Below, piece by piece: positions 22,874 to 29,266 of a stretch of DNA of 29,266 nucleotides. A program made the position numbers and the translations under genes. Source of the DNA: Candidatus Nomurabacteria bacterium. GTDB taxonomy: Bacteria; Patescibacteriota; Minisyncoccia; Phycocordibacterales; UBA9973. The DNA is taken from positions 1 through 29,266 of the forward strand of contig JAQBRC010000024.1 in assembly GCA_028286705.1 (NCBI GenBank). The letters are read 5' to 3'. Each line of letters begins with the position of its first letter. The stretch's first letter is position 1. The notes under the pieces were generated by a model. It saw nothing but the letters and a program-made list of their open reading frames with translations, searched no databases and was not told where the DNA came from.

Positions 22874-23089
22874 ATGGCAGCAACGCTACACAGTCTTCAA
22901 TTAATCACCGCCATCGCCCTTATTGCATTGGTACTTCTTCAGCGTCCTAGCGGAGATAACGGCAGTAACTTTGGCGACAGCATGTCAGCCTTTCAAACTC
23001 GACGAGGTTTCGAGCGTGTTTTGTTCGTACTGACTATTATCGTAGGCGTTCTCTTCGCTGCACTCTCTATCTGGGCAATTGTTCGATAA
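22874..23089 (+). CDS. secG: Protein translocase subunit SecG
   Basis: 71 residues from ATG 22874 (MAATLHSLQLITAI). The longer frame back to 22811 runs through the promoter and is rejected. Two membrane helices (about 7-21 and 48-68) flank the cytoplasmic loop with VLLQRPSGDNGSNFGDS, the SecG signature (L-L-Q-x-x-x-G, then G-x-x-F-G), and TRRGFERVLF before helix 2. SecG joins SecY and SecE and assists SecA-driven export. It precedes an extracytoplasmic solute-binding protein by 39 nt and may be cotranscribed with it. Confidence 0.94.
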   Translation: MAATLHSLQLITAIALIALVLLQRPSGDNGSNFGDSMSAFQTRRGFERVLFVLTIIVGVLFAALSIWAIVR

Positions 23090-23128
23090 GAACTACCACC
23101 TCTAGCAGAAAAGGTGAGGCACCATTCT

Positions 23129-24580
23129 ATGGCGTCTTTTCCCTCTTTCCTTATCACAAAAAAGTTTCCTTCTCCAAAGACTCTTAAACAATTGCTAAGC
23201 GGTCCTTTAACAGGACTCAGTGCATTGTTCTATGGAGTATTTTTTGCCATCTGCGTTATCCTTTTCATACTGCTCGTAACTATCAACAACCACTTTCTCA
23301 TAACTGTTCCTGCTCGTGGCGGCAACTTAACTGAAGGTGTTATCGGTACACCTCACTTCATCAACCCACTATTGGCCACAACTGAAACAGACCGCCGCCT
23401 AGTATCGCTGGTCTATGCTAACCTTTCTGACATAACTGACTCATATACGTTCTCTCCTGATGGAAAGGAAGTAACGGTATTATTAAAACCAAACCTGAAG
23501 TTCGATGACGGCAAACCTCTTACTAGCAATGACGTCACCTTCACCGTACAAAAGATGCAGGATGTAACCATCAGCAATGTTAGTGGCTATTGGGAAAACA
23601 TTGCAGTTGAGAATCCAGATTCTCAAACTGTTGTCTTCATGTTGCCCAATGCTGACACCTCATTTATCTCACGCATGTCATTTTATATTCTGCCTAAGCA
23701 CATTTGGGAACCAATCACTGACGATGCATTTGAAACGGCAAAGCAAAACCTTCATCCTGTTGGTGCCGGAGCATTCAAGGTTGCCAGCGTAGCCTATACT
23801 AATGACCTTCCCTCAACGGTTGTGCTGAAAAGAAACAGCTATGCGCTGGGAGCAAAGGCACTGTTGAAAACATTGACCATTGCCACATACGCTAACCAAT
23901 CTGACCTATTCAATGCAGTAAGTGCCGAAGATGTTGATTTTACTTATTCCCTAGCCCCAGAAACTCTGGCAACCAGCACACTGCCCTCGTCTCTGAATAT
24001 CTCTTCTGTCCCTACGACAAGCACTATCAATCTCTATCATTCCTCAACAGACACTGCCCTTTCAAACCCTTTAACAGTATCAGCAATCAGCCAAGCTATT
24101 GACAAACAGGCTATAATTGATACAGTTGTATACGGTTATGGAACTCCGTCAGGAGTGCTTCAAAATCCAGCTACGGCTGGTACTGCTGCAAAGAAGACAT
24201 CCATTAATGGATTCTCAATCGCAGTTCAAAATGATCCCCAGCTATTGCTCGTGGCACAAACGTTTGCCAAGCAACTACAAGCTGCCGGTGTGAATGTCTC
24301 AGTGAAGGCCTTCGACCCGGGAGCATTTCAAAGGGCTGCAGCAGCCGGAACATTCGCAGTATTTCTCGCGAGAAGCAGTGACACTGCTATCCCGAGACAA
24401 TACTCGATTGCCTTACCGCTCTATACTGAAGCACTTCCCTACGTTTTCAATACTACTACCCATACTGTTATCTCTAACGCATTAGAATCTCCCGCCACGG
24501 AGTACGAGGATGCGAAAGACTGGTACACTCATACAGACAAGCTCTGGAAGTGGTTCAGGAATAATCAGAATGGAAAATAA
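23129..24580 (+). CDS. Family 5 extracytoplasmic solute-binding protein (peptide/oligopeptide type)
   Basis: About 483 residues from ATG 23129 (MASFPSFLITKKF), preceded by GGTGAGG; a GTG at 23114 in the same frame would add five residues. A long N-terminal helix (about 33-55) anchors the protein and there is no lipobox cysteine. The binding domain shows GGNLTEGVIGTPHFINPLLA, LVYANLSDI, LKFDDGKPLTSNDVTFTVQK and LHPVGAGAFKVAS, the standard order of SBP_bac_5 (DppA/OppA-like) proteins. The C-terminal lobe has SQAIDKQAIID. No permease or ATPase gene lies next to it, so a partner transporter would be elsewhere, or the protein has another role such as cell-surface binding. Ligand unknown. Confidence 0.85.
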   Translation: MASFPSFLITKKFPSPKTLKQLLSGPLTGLSALFYGVFFAICVILFILLVTINNHFLITVPARGGNLTEGVIGTPHFINPLLATTETDRRLVSLVYANLSDITDSYTFSPDGKEVTVLLKPNLKFDDGKPLTSNDVTFTVQKMQDVTISNVSGYWENIAVENPDSQTVVFMLPNADTSFISRMSFYILPKHIWEPITDDAFETAKQNLHPVGAGAFKVASVAYTNDLPSTVVLKRNSYALGAKALLKTLTIATYANQSDLFNAVSAEDVDFTYSLAPETLATSTLPSSLNISSVPTTSTINLYHSSTDTALSNPLTVSAISQAIDKQAIIDTVVYGYGTPSGVLQNPATAGTAAKKTSINGFSIAVQNDPQLLLVAQTFAKQLQAAGVNVSVKAFDPGAFQRAAAAGTFAVFLARSSDTAIPRQYSIALPLYTEALPYVFNTTTHTVISNALESPATEYEDAKDWYTHTDKLWKWFRNNQNGK

Positions 24581-24598
24581 ATTTAATTAACACACAAC

Positions 24599-26530
24599 AT
24601 GGAACCAACACAATCTAACAACGATAAAAAAGAACTCTTCACACGACCTGCGCCCCGCACGCCCGGTACAACCACTCGTCCAAGTACTCCAACCGGACAA
24701 ACTGGTGCTGCTCCAGCCAAGAAGCGATTTGCCAATGGCCGTCGCCCTCATGACAGACAGCGTCGTCCAGCATGGCCGAAGCCAGATGCGAGCTTTGCCT
24801 CTACAGAAACAGCAGAGCGAAAGACTGCACACATCCCTGATCCAGATCCAGGTGTTGTTCGCGTTATCCCACTTGGTGGTGTAGAAGAAATCGGAAAGAA
24901 CATGACAGCAATTGAAATTGGCGATGACATCATCGTTATCGATGCTGGTATGTCTTTCTCGAACGAAACTACTCCCGGTATCGACTATGTTATTCCAAAC
25001 ACTCGCTACCTCGAAGAACGCAAGGACAAGATCCGTGCATTGATCATCACTCACGGTCACCTAGACCACATCGGCGGCGTACCGTTGGTACTTTCACGTA
25101 TCGGCAACCCACCAGTGTACTCTCGCAACCTGACAGTGTTGATGCTTAAGAAGCGACACAGCGAATTCCCGCACCTTCCAGCAATGAACACCGTTACCGT
25201 TGAAAACAACGATACTATTTCTATCGGCAACATGCGCGTAAAGTTCTGGGGTGTGACTCACACTATTCCAGACTCAATGGGTGTCATTATCGAGACTCCT
25301 CACGGAAACATCGTTAACCCTGGAGACTACAAACTCGACCAGGTTGATGGTGTGGTAAGTCAGGAAGAAGAAGACGCATACAAGATCTTCGATACAATGA
25401 AAACATTGTTGCTCTTCACCGACTCAACCAATATTGAAAACGAAGGCTTCTCTCTTGCGGAATCAAAGGTGTATACAGGACTTGAAAATATCCTACGTCG
25501 CGAAGCCGGACACCGCATCATCATTGCTGCGTTCTCTTCAACCATCACTCGTCTGATCAAGATTATTGAAATCGCAGAAATGCTTGGAAAGCATGTCTTT
25601 ATCAATGGACGTTCAATGAAGAACAACATTGATATCGCTATGGAAGCAGGATTGCTCAAGCCTAAGAAAGATACTATCCAGTCAATGGATAACATCGACC
25701 AATACCCTCCTCACAAGGTAATTGTATTGTCTACCGGCGGACAGGGTGAAGAATTCTCTGGTCTTATGCGCGCAGCAAACAAGACTGACAAGAAATTTGC
25801 TCTAAAGAAAGGAGATACCGTTATTCTGTCTTCTTCAATCGTACCCGGCAACGAACGCCAGGTTGAAAAGATGAAGGATGGACTTTCACGTCAGGGTACT
25901 CGCGTTATTACCTACCGTACTCCGGGCGAAGAATACGTTCACGCCACAGGACACGGCAACAAGGAAGATATCCGATGGCTACACCGCAAGATCAAGGAAA
26001 AGTTCTTTATTCCTATCCATGGCAACCACTACCGACTCCAGCAGCACAAGGACCTTGCAATGGAACTTGGTGTGCCTGAGTCAAACATTGTGGTACCGGA
26101 CAACGGTTCAATCATTGAAATCTCAGCTGATGGTACAAAGATCAGCGTACGCAAAGAGAAGGCTCCAGCAACTCCTATGATGGTGGACGGCTTCTCAGTT
26201 GGCGACGAGCAGAACGTGGTTATTCGTGACCGTCAGATGCTTGCCGAAGACGGTATGTTCGTAGTTGTTGCATTGATTGATGCAAAGACAGGACTGCTTA
26301 AGAAGTCTCCGGACATTATCTCTCGTGGTTTCGTATACCTGAAGGAATCTCAGGAGCTTGTTCGACACACTCGTGCCCTTATCAAGCGCACCATTGAACA
26401 GGAGACAAAAGGCCAACAGAATCCGAACATCGATCAGATCAAGAACATCGTTGCAGATATCGTTTCAAAGTATCTCTTCCAGCACACTGCAAAGCGTCCG
26501 CTTGTATTGCCGGTAATTCTCTCTTCATAA
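24599..26530 (+). CDS. rnj: Ribonuclease J (beta-CASP metallo-beta-lactamase)
   Basis: 643 residues. The first about 85 residues are disordered and rich in Pro, Thr, Arg and Gln, longer than in typical RNase J. The metallo-beta-lactamase part begins VRVIPLGGVEEIGKNMTAIE and has the zinc motif THGHLDHIGG (His152, His154, Asp156, His157), then VTHTIPDSMGV and the GNIVNPGDYKLD loop. The beta-CASP insert follows with FSLAESKVYTGLENI and FSSTITRLIKIIEIAE, then IPIHGNHYRLQQHKDLA with the late His. The C-terminal domain (from about 560) is normal. It is a 5'-3' exo- and endoribonuclease for mRNA decay and rRNA processing. Its stop is 1 nt before the MFS gene. Confidence 0.95.
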   Translation: MEPTQSNNDKKELFTRPAPRTPGTTTRPSTPTGQTGAAPAKKRFANGRRPHDRQRRPAWPKPDASFASTETAERKTAHIPDPDPGVVRVIPLGGVEEIGKNMTAIEIGDDIIVIDAGMSFSNETTPGIDYVIPNTRYLEERKDKIRALIITHGHLDHIGGVPLVLSRIGNPPVYSRNLTVLMLKKRHSEFPHLPAMNTVTVENNDTISIGNMRVKFWGVTHTIPDSMGVIIETPHGNIVNPGDYKLDQVDGVVSQEEEDAYKIFDTMKTLLLFTDSTNIENEGFSLAESKVYTGLENILRREAGHRIIIAAFSSTITRLIKIIEIAEMLGKHVFINGRSMKNNIDIAMEAGLLKPKKDTIQSMDNIDQYPPHKVIVLSTGGQGEEFSGLMRAANKTDKKFALKKGDTVILSSSIVPGNERQVEKMKDGLSRQGTRVITYRTPGEEYVHATGHGNKEDIRWLHRKIKEKFFIPIHGNHYRLQQHKDLAMELGVPESNIVVPDNGSIIEISADGTKISVRKEKAPATPMMVDGFSVGDEQNVVIRDRQMLAEDGMFVVVALIDAKTGLLKKSPDIISRGFVYLKESQELVRHTRALIKRTIEQETKGQQNPNIDQIKNIVADIVSKYLFQHTAKRPLVLPVILSS

Positions 26531-26531
26531 C

Positions 26532-27689
26532 ATGCAGAACAGTCCGAAAAAGATACGTTCAATACTACTTGTCTCGTTTCTCTTTTTCGCTCATTTTTCT
26601 GTCGTCATGTACATCAACTCAACCGCTGTAGAGCGGTTTGTTGGTGCTGAGTACACTAGTCTGTTTTATGTATTGGGAGCAACGGGTTCAATACTGCTGT
26701 TATTTGTATTGCCGTTGATTATACAAAGGGTGGGATTGGTGCGAGTATCGCTTGCAATTTTCCTCTTGCTTGCAATCACGCTTATTGGTTTAGGGACGTT
26801 AACGACTCCAATCGCTTTCATCACCATGTTCGTGCTCTACACAGCCCTTACCAGTACCGTGTGGTATTGCACTGATTTGTTTATTGCACACTACACACAA
26901 AGCGCTACAGCAGGCCGTACGCATGGTCTGTATCTGACTGTTATCAACACTGCTATTGCTCTCATGCCAGTCCTAGCAGGGCTTATAGTGACATACACAG
27001 GTATTGCTAGTGTCTATATCGTTGCAGCAGTTCTGCTGTTCATCGCTTTCCTTATATTAGGATATAGTCAGCGAAACTTTGTGGACCATACTTATACAGA
27101 AACAACAATTGGCTCAGCGTGGAATGTCATTCGACAATCCCCACCATTGCGACGGATACTATCGATTAACTTTTTGATGGAATTCTTCTATGCCTGGATG
27201 ACTATCTTCACCCCGCTCTATATGTCTCTGGTATTGCACTTTAGTTGGACACAAATTGGTGCGGTATTCTCTTTTATGCTCCTTCCGTTTATGCTGATAC
27301 AATACAAAGTTGGAACATTGGCAGACAAGTTGGGCGAAAAGAAAATGTTACTATTCGGCCTCGCTATTGCCGGTATAAGCACGATTGCTTTTGCGTTATT
27401 GGGACAATACACTCACTCAATCTATTTCTATGCACTGGTATTATTCTGCACTCGTGTCGGCATGTGCATGGTTGAAGTATTGTCCGAATCGTATTTCTTC
27501 AAGCGCATCAATGATCAGGACGAGGCTATTGTCAGCGTATATAGAATGATGCGTCCGTTAGCATACATCGTTGCACCGCTTGCTGGCTGGTATATTATCA
27601 GCACTGCTTCATATATAACTCTCTTTGTTATTCTTGGAGCCCTACTATTGCTTGGCATGTTCTATGCCTTCCGTCTTAGCGCAGAATAA
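26532..27689 (+). CDS. MFS-type multipass transporter
   Basis: 385 residues, nearly all hydrophobic, with 11-12 membrane helices. The N-terminal half begins in the cytoplasm (MQNSPKKIRSILLVS). The central loop (SQRNFVDHTYTETTIGSAWN and following) separates two six-helix halves. The second half starts LRRILSINFLMEFFYAW and has the loop GTLADKLGEKKMLLFGL, the MFS A-like signature (G-x-L-a-D-x-x-G-x-x). No substrate can be read from the sequence. It is probably translated with rnj (1-nt gap). It converges directly on the mutY-like gene, with only one base between the two stop codons and no hairpin. Confidence 0.83.
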   Translation: MQNSPKKIRSILLVSFLFFAHFSVVMYINSTAVERFVGAEYTSLFYVLGATGSILLLFVLPLIIQRVGLVRVSLAIFLLLAITLIGLGTLTTPIAFITMFVLYTALTSTVWYCTDLFIAHYTQSATAGRTHGLYLTVINTAIALMPVLAGLIVTYTGIASVYIVAAVLLFIAFLILGYSQRNFVDHTYTETTIGSAWNVIRQSPPLRRILSINFLMEFFYAWMTIFTPLYMSLVLHFSWTQIGAVFSFMLLPFMLIQYKVGTLADKLGEKKMLLFGLAIAGISTIAFALLGQYTHSIYFYALVLFCTRVGMCMVEVLSESYFFKRINDQDEAIVSVYRMMRPLAYIVAPLAGWYIISTASYITLFVILGALLLLGMFYAFRLSAE

Positions 27690-27690
27690 C

Positions 27691-28506
27691 TTATTTAATA
27701 GAAAAGGTTTTTCCTTTCTTAACAATAAATTCCTCTTTCATTAGTTGCTCGAGTGCCTTTTCTATACGATCCATATCGAATGATAATATTGTATGGAGCT
27801 TTTGAGCGGTTGCGGAGTAGGTGGTGAGGATTTTCATAATGCCGCCCCGAACCTCACGCAAGGAACCCTTGAAGGTACTTTGCTTTTTATATTGCGCACT
27901 GTTGCGATGTATTTTTATACCACTCGCTTTCAAATGAGAACCATAGTCCATCAATGCCCAATACCATTCACGAGGATTATCCTTGTCGAGCGTTTCTTCG
28001 ATCAGAACCATGAGGTCCTTGTCTGATACTCCAACTTCTGAATCATGATAAAAATGATGGAGATAGACGGTGCGGATATTAGTTTCGATAATTGAAACAG
28101 GGATGTTGTATGCAAATGCAGAAATTGCTCCGGCAGTATAGTGTCCGATACCTGGAAGAGTTAGTAGTTCATTAAATTCTTTTGGAAACTTTCCTTTTCG
28201 CTCTTCAGTTACCGCCTGTGCCATTCGCTGCAAAAAGCGTGCACGGCGGTTGTATCCAAGACCGCTCCAGACCAGCAGTACCTGTTGCAGCGGTACTTCC
28301 GCCAATGCCTTCATTGTTGGAAACGCTTTCAAGAATTCCTTGTATTTTTCTATCACTCTTGTCACCTGCGTCTGCTGCAGCATAAGCTCAGAGACAGCAA
28401 TCTTGTATGGATCTCTAGTCTTTCTCCATGGTAGGTCATGTCTTCCCAACTTCTTGTAGTATCCATACACAACCTTTATAAAGGCTGTTTTCTCCCTTTC
28501 GTTCAT
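27691..28506 (-). CDS. MutY-like adenine DNA glycosylase lacking the iron-sulfur cluster
   Basis: 271 residues of the HhH-GPD family. MutY-type marks are DLPWRKTRDPYKIAVSELML followed by QQTQV (Glu40 aligns with E. coli Glu37), VLLVWSGLGYNRRARFL, and the helix-hairpin-helix LPGIGHYTAGAISAFAY. The catalytic aspartate position (L-D-G-N-V in E. coli, Asp138) reads I-E-T-N-I, so Glu141 replaces Asp. The protein contains no cysteine, so the four-cysteine cluster loop of MutY and Nth is absent, and it also lacks the C-terminal MutT-like 8-oxoG domain, being about 80 residues shorter than E. coli MutY (350). Inferred to excise A opposite 8-oxoG or a related lesion. Start ATG 28506; an extended -10 box lies 6 nt upstream. 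Confidence 0.82.
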   Translation of the reverse strand: MNEREKTAFIKVVYGYYKKLGRHDLPWRKTRDPYKIAVSELMLQQTQVTRVIEKYKEFLKAFPTMKALAEVPLQQVLLVWSGLGYNRRARFLQRMAQAVTEERKGKFPKEFNELLTLPGIGHYTAGAISAFAYNIPVSIIETNIRTVYLHHFYHDSEVGVSDKDLMVLIEETLDKDNPREWYWALMDYGSHLKASGIKIHRNSAQYKKQSTFKGSLREVRGGIMKILTTYSATAQKLHTILSFDMDRIEKALEQLMKEEFIVKKGKTFSIK

Positions 28507-28512
28507 ATAACT

Positions 28513-28521
28513 ATATTAACA
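28513..28521 (-). promoter_or_regulatory. Extended -10 of the MutY-like gene, predicted leaderless
   Basis: TGTTAATAT on the minus strand (28521-28513): TAATAT preceded by TG one base away. The ATG at 28506 starts 6 nt after it. No good -35 at the expected distance. Confidence 0.5.
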
Positions 28522-28571
28522 TATACCCCCATATCTAAAGGAAATATAAAGAAATTAGGGTACTTTTGCAC

Positions 28572-28601
28572 TTGTTTTGCTTTTTAACTACTTGCTATAC
28601 T
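28572..28601 (+). promoter_or_regulatory. Promoter of the coiled-coil gene, predicted leaderless
   Basis: TTGTTT (28572-28577), 18 nt, TATACT (28596-28601) preceded by TGC. The ATG at 28608 starts 6 nt after the -10, so +1 should be the A of the start codon. Confidence 0.68.
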
Positions 28602-28607
28602 GTCTGT

Positions 28608-28976
28608 ATGAAAAAGCCGATGACAATCGAAGATCTTGCAGAAATGCTAATGAATCAAAAAGACTCAACTGAGCTGCTCTCAGTGAAAATGTCTGAGGGG
28701 TTTGAAAAGGTGGATTTGCGTTTTGAAGCTATAGATAAGCATCTTGATAGCCTGAATCATAAGATTGAATCTGAAATTGAAAAGCTTGCCTCAATAACCG
28801 TGCGGCAGTTTACTTTTCATGATGAAAAATTAAGTCAATTCAGAACTGAGACTAGCATGCGATTTGATGAGGTACACCAAAGTTTTGCAACAATAAGACA
28901 CAGCCTCTTTACCCTGGATGAACGATTCGTATCAAAAGCACAATTTGAAAGCTACGTAAACAAAAATTCCCACTAG
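28608..28976 (+). CDS. Small coiled-coil protein
   Basis: 122 residues from ATG 28608 (MKKPMTIEDLAEMLMNQ). The frame extends to 28566 but that part is promoter sequence. The N-terminal 20 residues resemble a short helix-turn-helix-like start; the rest is one long predicted coiled coil with regular hydrophobic spacing (VDLRFEAIDKHLDSLNHKIE, MRFDEVHQSFATIRHSLFTL). It has no Cys and no membrane helix. Small coiled-coil proteins of this type are common in Parcubacteria and have no known function that I can state. The last five codons and the TAG stop lie inside the terminator hairpin. Confidence 0.75.
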   Translation: MKKPMTIEDLAEMLMNQKDSTELLSVKMSEGFEKVDLRFEAIDKHLDSLNHKIESEIEKLASITVRQFTFHDEKLSQFRTETSMRFDEVHQSFATIRHSLFTLDERFVSKAQFESYVNKNSH

Positions 28977-28991
28977 TAGTGGGAATTTTTG
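28961..28991. terminator. Bidirectional terminator overlapping the coiled-coil gene stop
   Basis: A 14-bp stem (28961-28974 with 28978-28991, core TTCCCACT/AGTGGGAA) around a 3-nt loop. T5 follows on both strands. It contains the final codons of the plus gene and lies 4 nt beyond the stop of the minus-strand membrane protein. Confidence 0.88.
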
Positions 28992-28995
28992 TTGT

Positions 28996-29145
28996 TTAGA
29001 GAGGATTCTCTCCGCGAATTATACGGATCAAAACTAGAATTACCGCAACCACAAGCAGTATGTGAAGGTAGTACCCGATAGTATAGATACCGATAAATCC
29101 AAGAAACCAGAGAATGAGTAGTAGAATTGCAATATCAACTAACAT
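28996..29145 (-). CDS. Small two-helix membrane protein, lmo0937/YqaE-type
   Basis: 49 residues, ATG 29145 to TAA 28996. Sequence begins MLVDIAILLLILWFLGFIGI and continues with YTIGYYLHILLVVAVILVLI, two membrane helices joined by a short loop containing Y-T-I-G and H-I-L-L-V-V-A-V, then RIIRGENPL. The L-x-x-G...Y-T-x-G...H-I-L-L-V-V-A-V pattern matches the lmo0937-family small membrane proteins as I know them. Role unknown; related small proteins are often stress-associated. Twelve bases separate it from the Lys/Ala-rich gene upstream, so they may be cotranscribed. Confidence 0.72.
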   Translation of the reverse strand: MLVDIAILLLILWFLGFIGIYTIGYYLHILLVVAVILVLIRIIRGENPL

Positions 29146-29157
29146 ACAGTAACTCTT

Positions 29158-29266
29158 TTATTTTTTCTTAGTCTTACTTGCCTTGGCACGTGCAGATGTT
29201 GCAGTACCCCTTACTTCCTTCTTTGCAGCCGCAACAACCTTCTTAGCCGCTGTCTTTACAGCAGCT
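29158..29266 (-). CDS. Lys/Ala-rich protein, C-terminal part only (histone H1-like tail)
   Basis: The last 36 codons before TAA 29158 read ...AAVKTAAKKVVAAAKKEV followed by RGTATSARAKASKTKKK; the gene continues past the window edge. The composition, Ala, Lys, Val and Thr with K-K repeats, matches bacterial histone H1-like or HU-extended tails and resembles the N-terminal tail of RpoD in this window. The start and any folded domain are not visible, so it could be a nucleoid protein or a tail on an unrelated one. Confidence 0.65.
   Translation of the reverse strand, partial: AAVKTAAKKVVAAAKKEVRGTATSARAKASKTKKK

Noticed and set aside
1..29266. CRISPR arrays, tRNA, rRNA, prophage or insertion sequences
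   Set aside because: No regularly spaced repeats, tRNA-like folds, rRNA stretches or transposase/integrase genes seen.

Overview
The window looks like a chromosomal segment of a Candidatus Patescibacteria (CPR) genome, probably from the Parcubacteria side. This is inferred from gene content and style: very tight packing, a short 1068-residue RpoB, sparse Shine-Dalgarno sites, Lys/Ala-rich protein tails, cell-envelope glycosyltransferases, and both RNase R and RNase J. Stop codons look like the standard bacterial code. I found no tRNA, rRNA, CRISPR array, insertion sequence or prophage.

Layout. 1-4914 (minus strand) is an envelope-glycan cluster: processive GT2, membrane-anchored thioredoxin-like protein, GtrA-like flippase, GT39-type transferase, ALG5/DPM1-like GT2, then the 5' part of a further gene cut by the window edge. 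A divergent DsbA-like oxidoreductase (4960-5718) adjoins it. After a small AT-rich orphan gene (5762-6232) comes an information-processing operon on the minus strand, read rpoB-rpoC-dnaG-rpoD (16304 down to 6328). It has a consensus promoter and a leader carrying a terminator-like hairpin and a mini-ORF.

16527-19173 holds an orphan gene with a possible BECR-type nuclease fold, a structured intergenic RNA, then trmD, a KhpA-like KH protein, rpsP and a small orphan, each with its own promoter and terminator. 19272-22236 is rnr followed by a CapA-family gene. 22283-22873 holds a tiny Cys-rich protein and an apparent ~270-nt noncoding transcript. 22874-27689 runs secG, an extracytoplasmic solute-binding protein, rnj and an MFS transporter. 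A cysteine-free MutY homologue (minus), a small coiled-coil protein, a 49-residue membrane protein and the end of a Lys/Ala-rich protein close the window.

The least expected signals are in the spaces between genes. Several genes have a -10 box only 6-9 nt before the ATG, predicting leaderless mRNAs. Several promoters share bases with the preceding terminator. Two intergenic segments have the promoter, fold and terminator architecture of independent noncoding RNAs. RpoB also carries non-consensus residues at positions equivalent to the classic rifampicin-resistance sites. All functional calls rest on motif recognition by eye; no database search was run.
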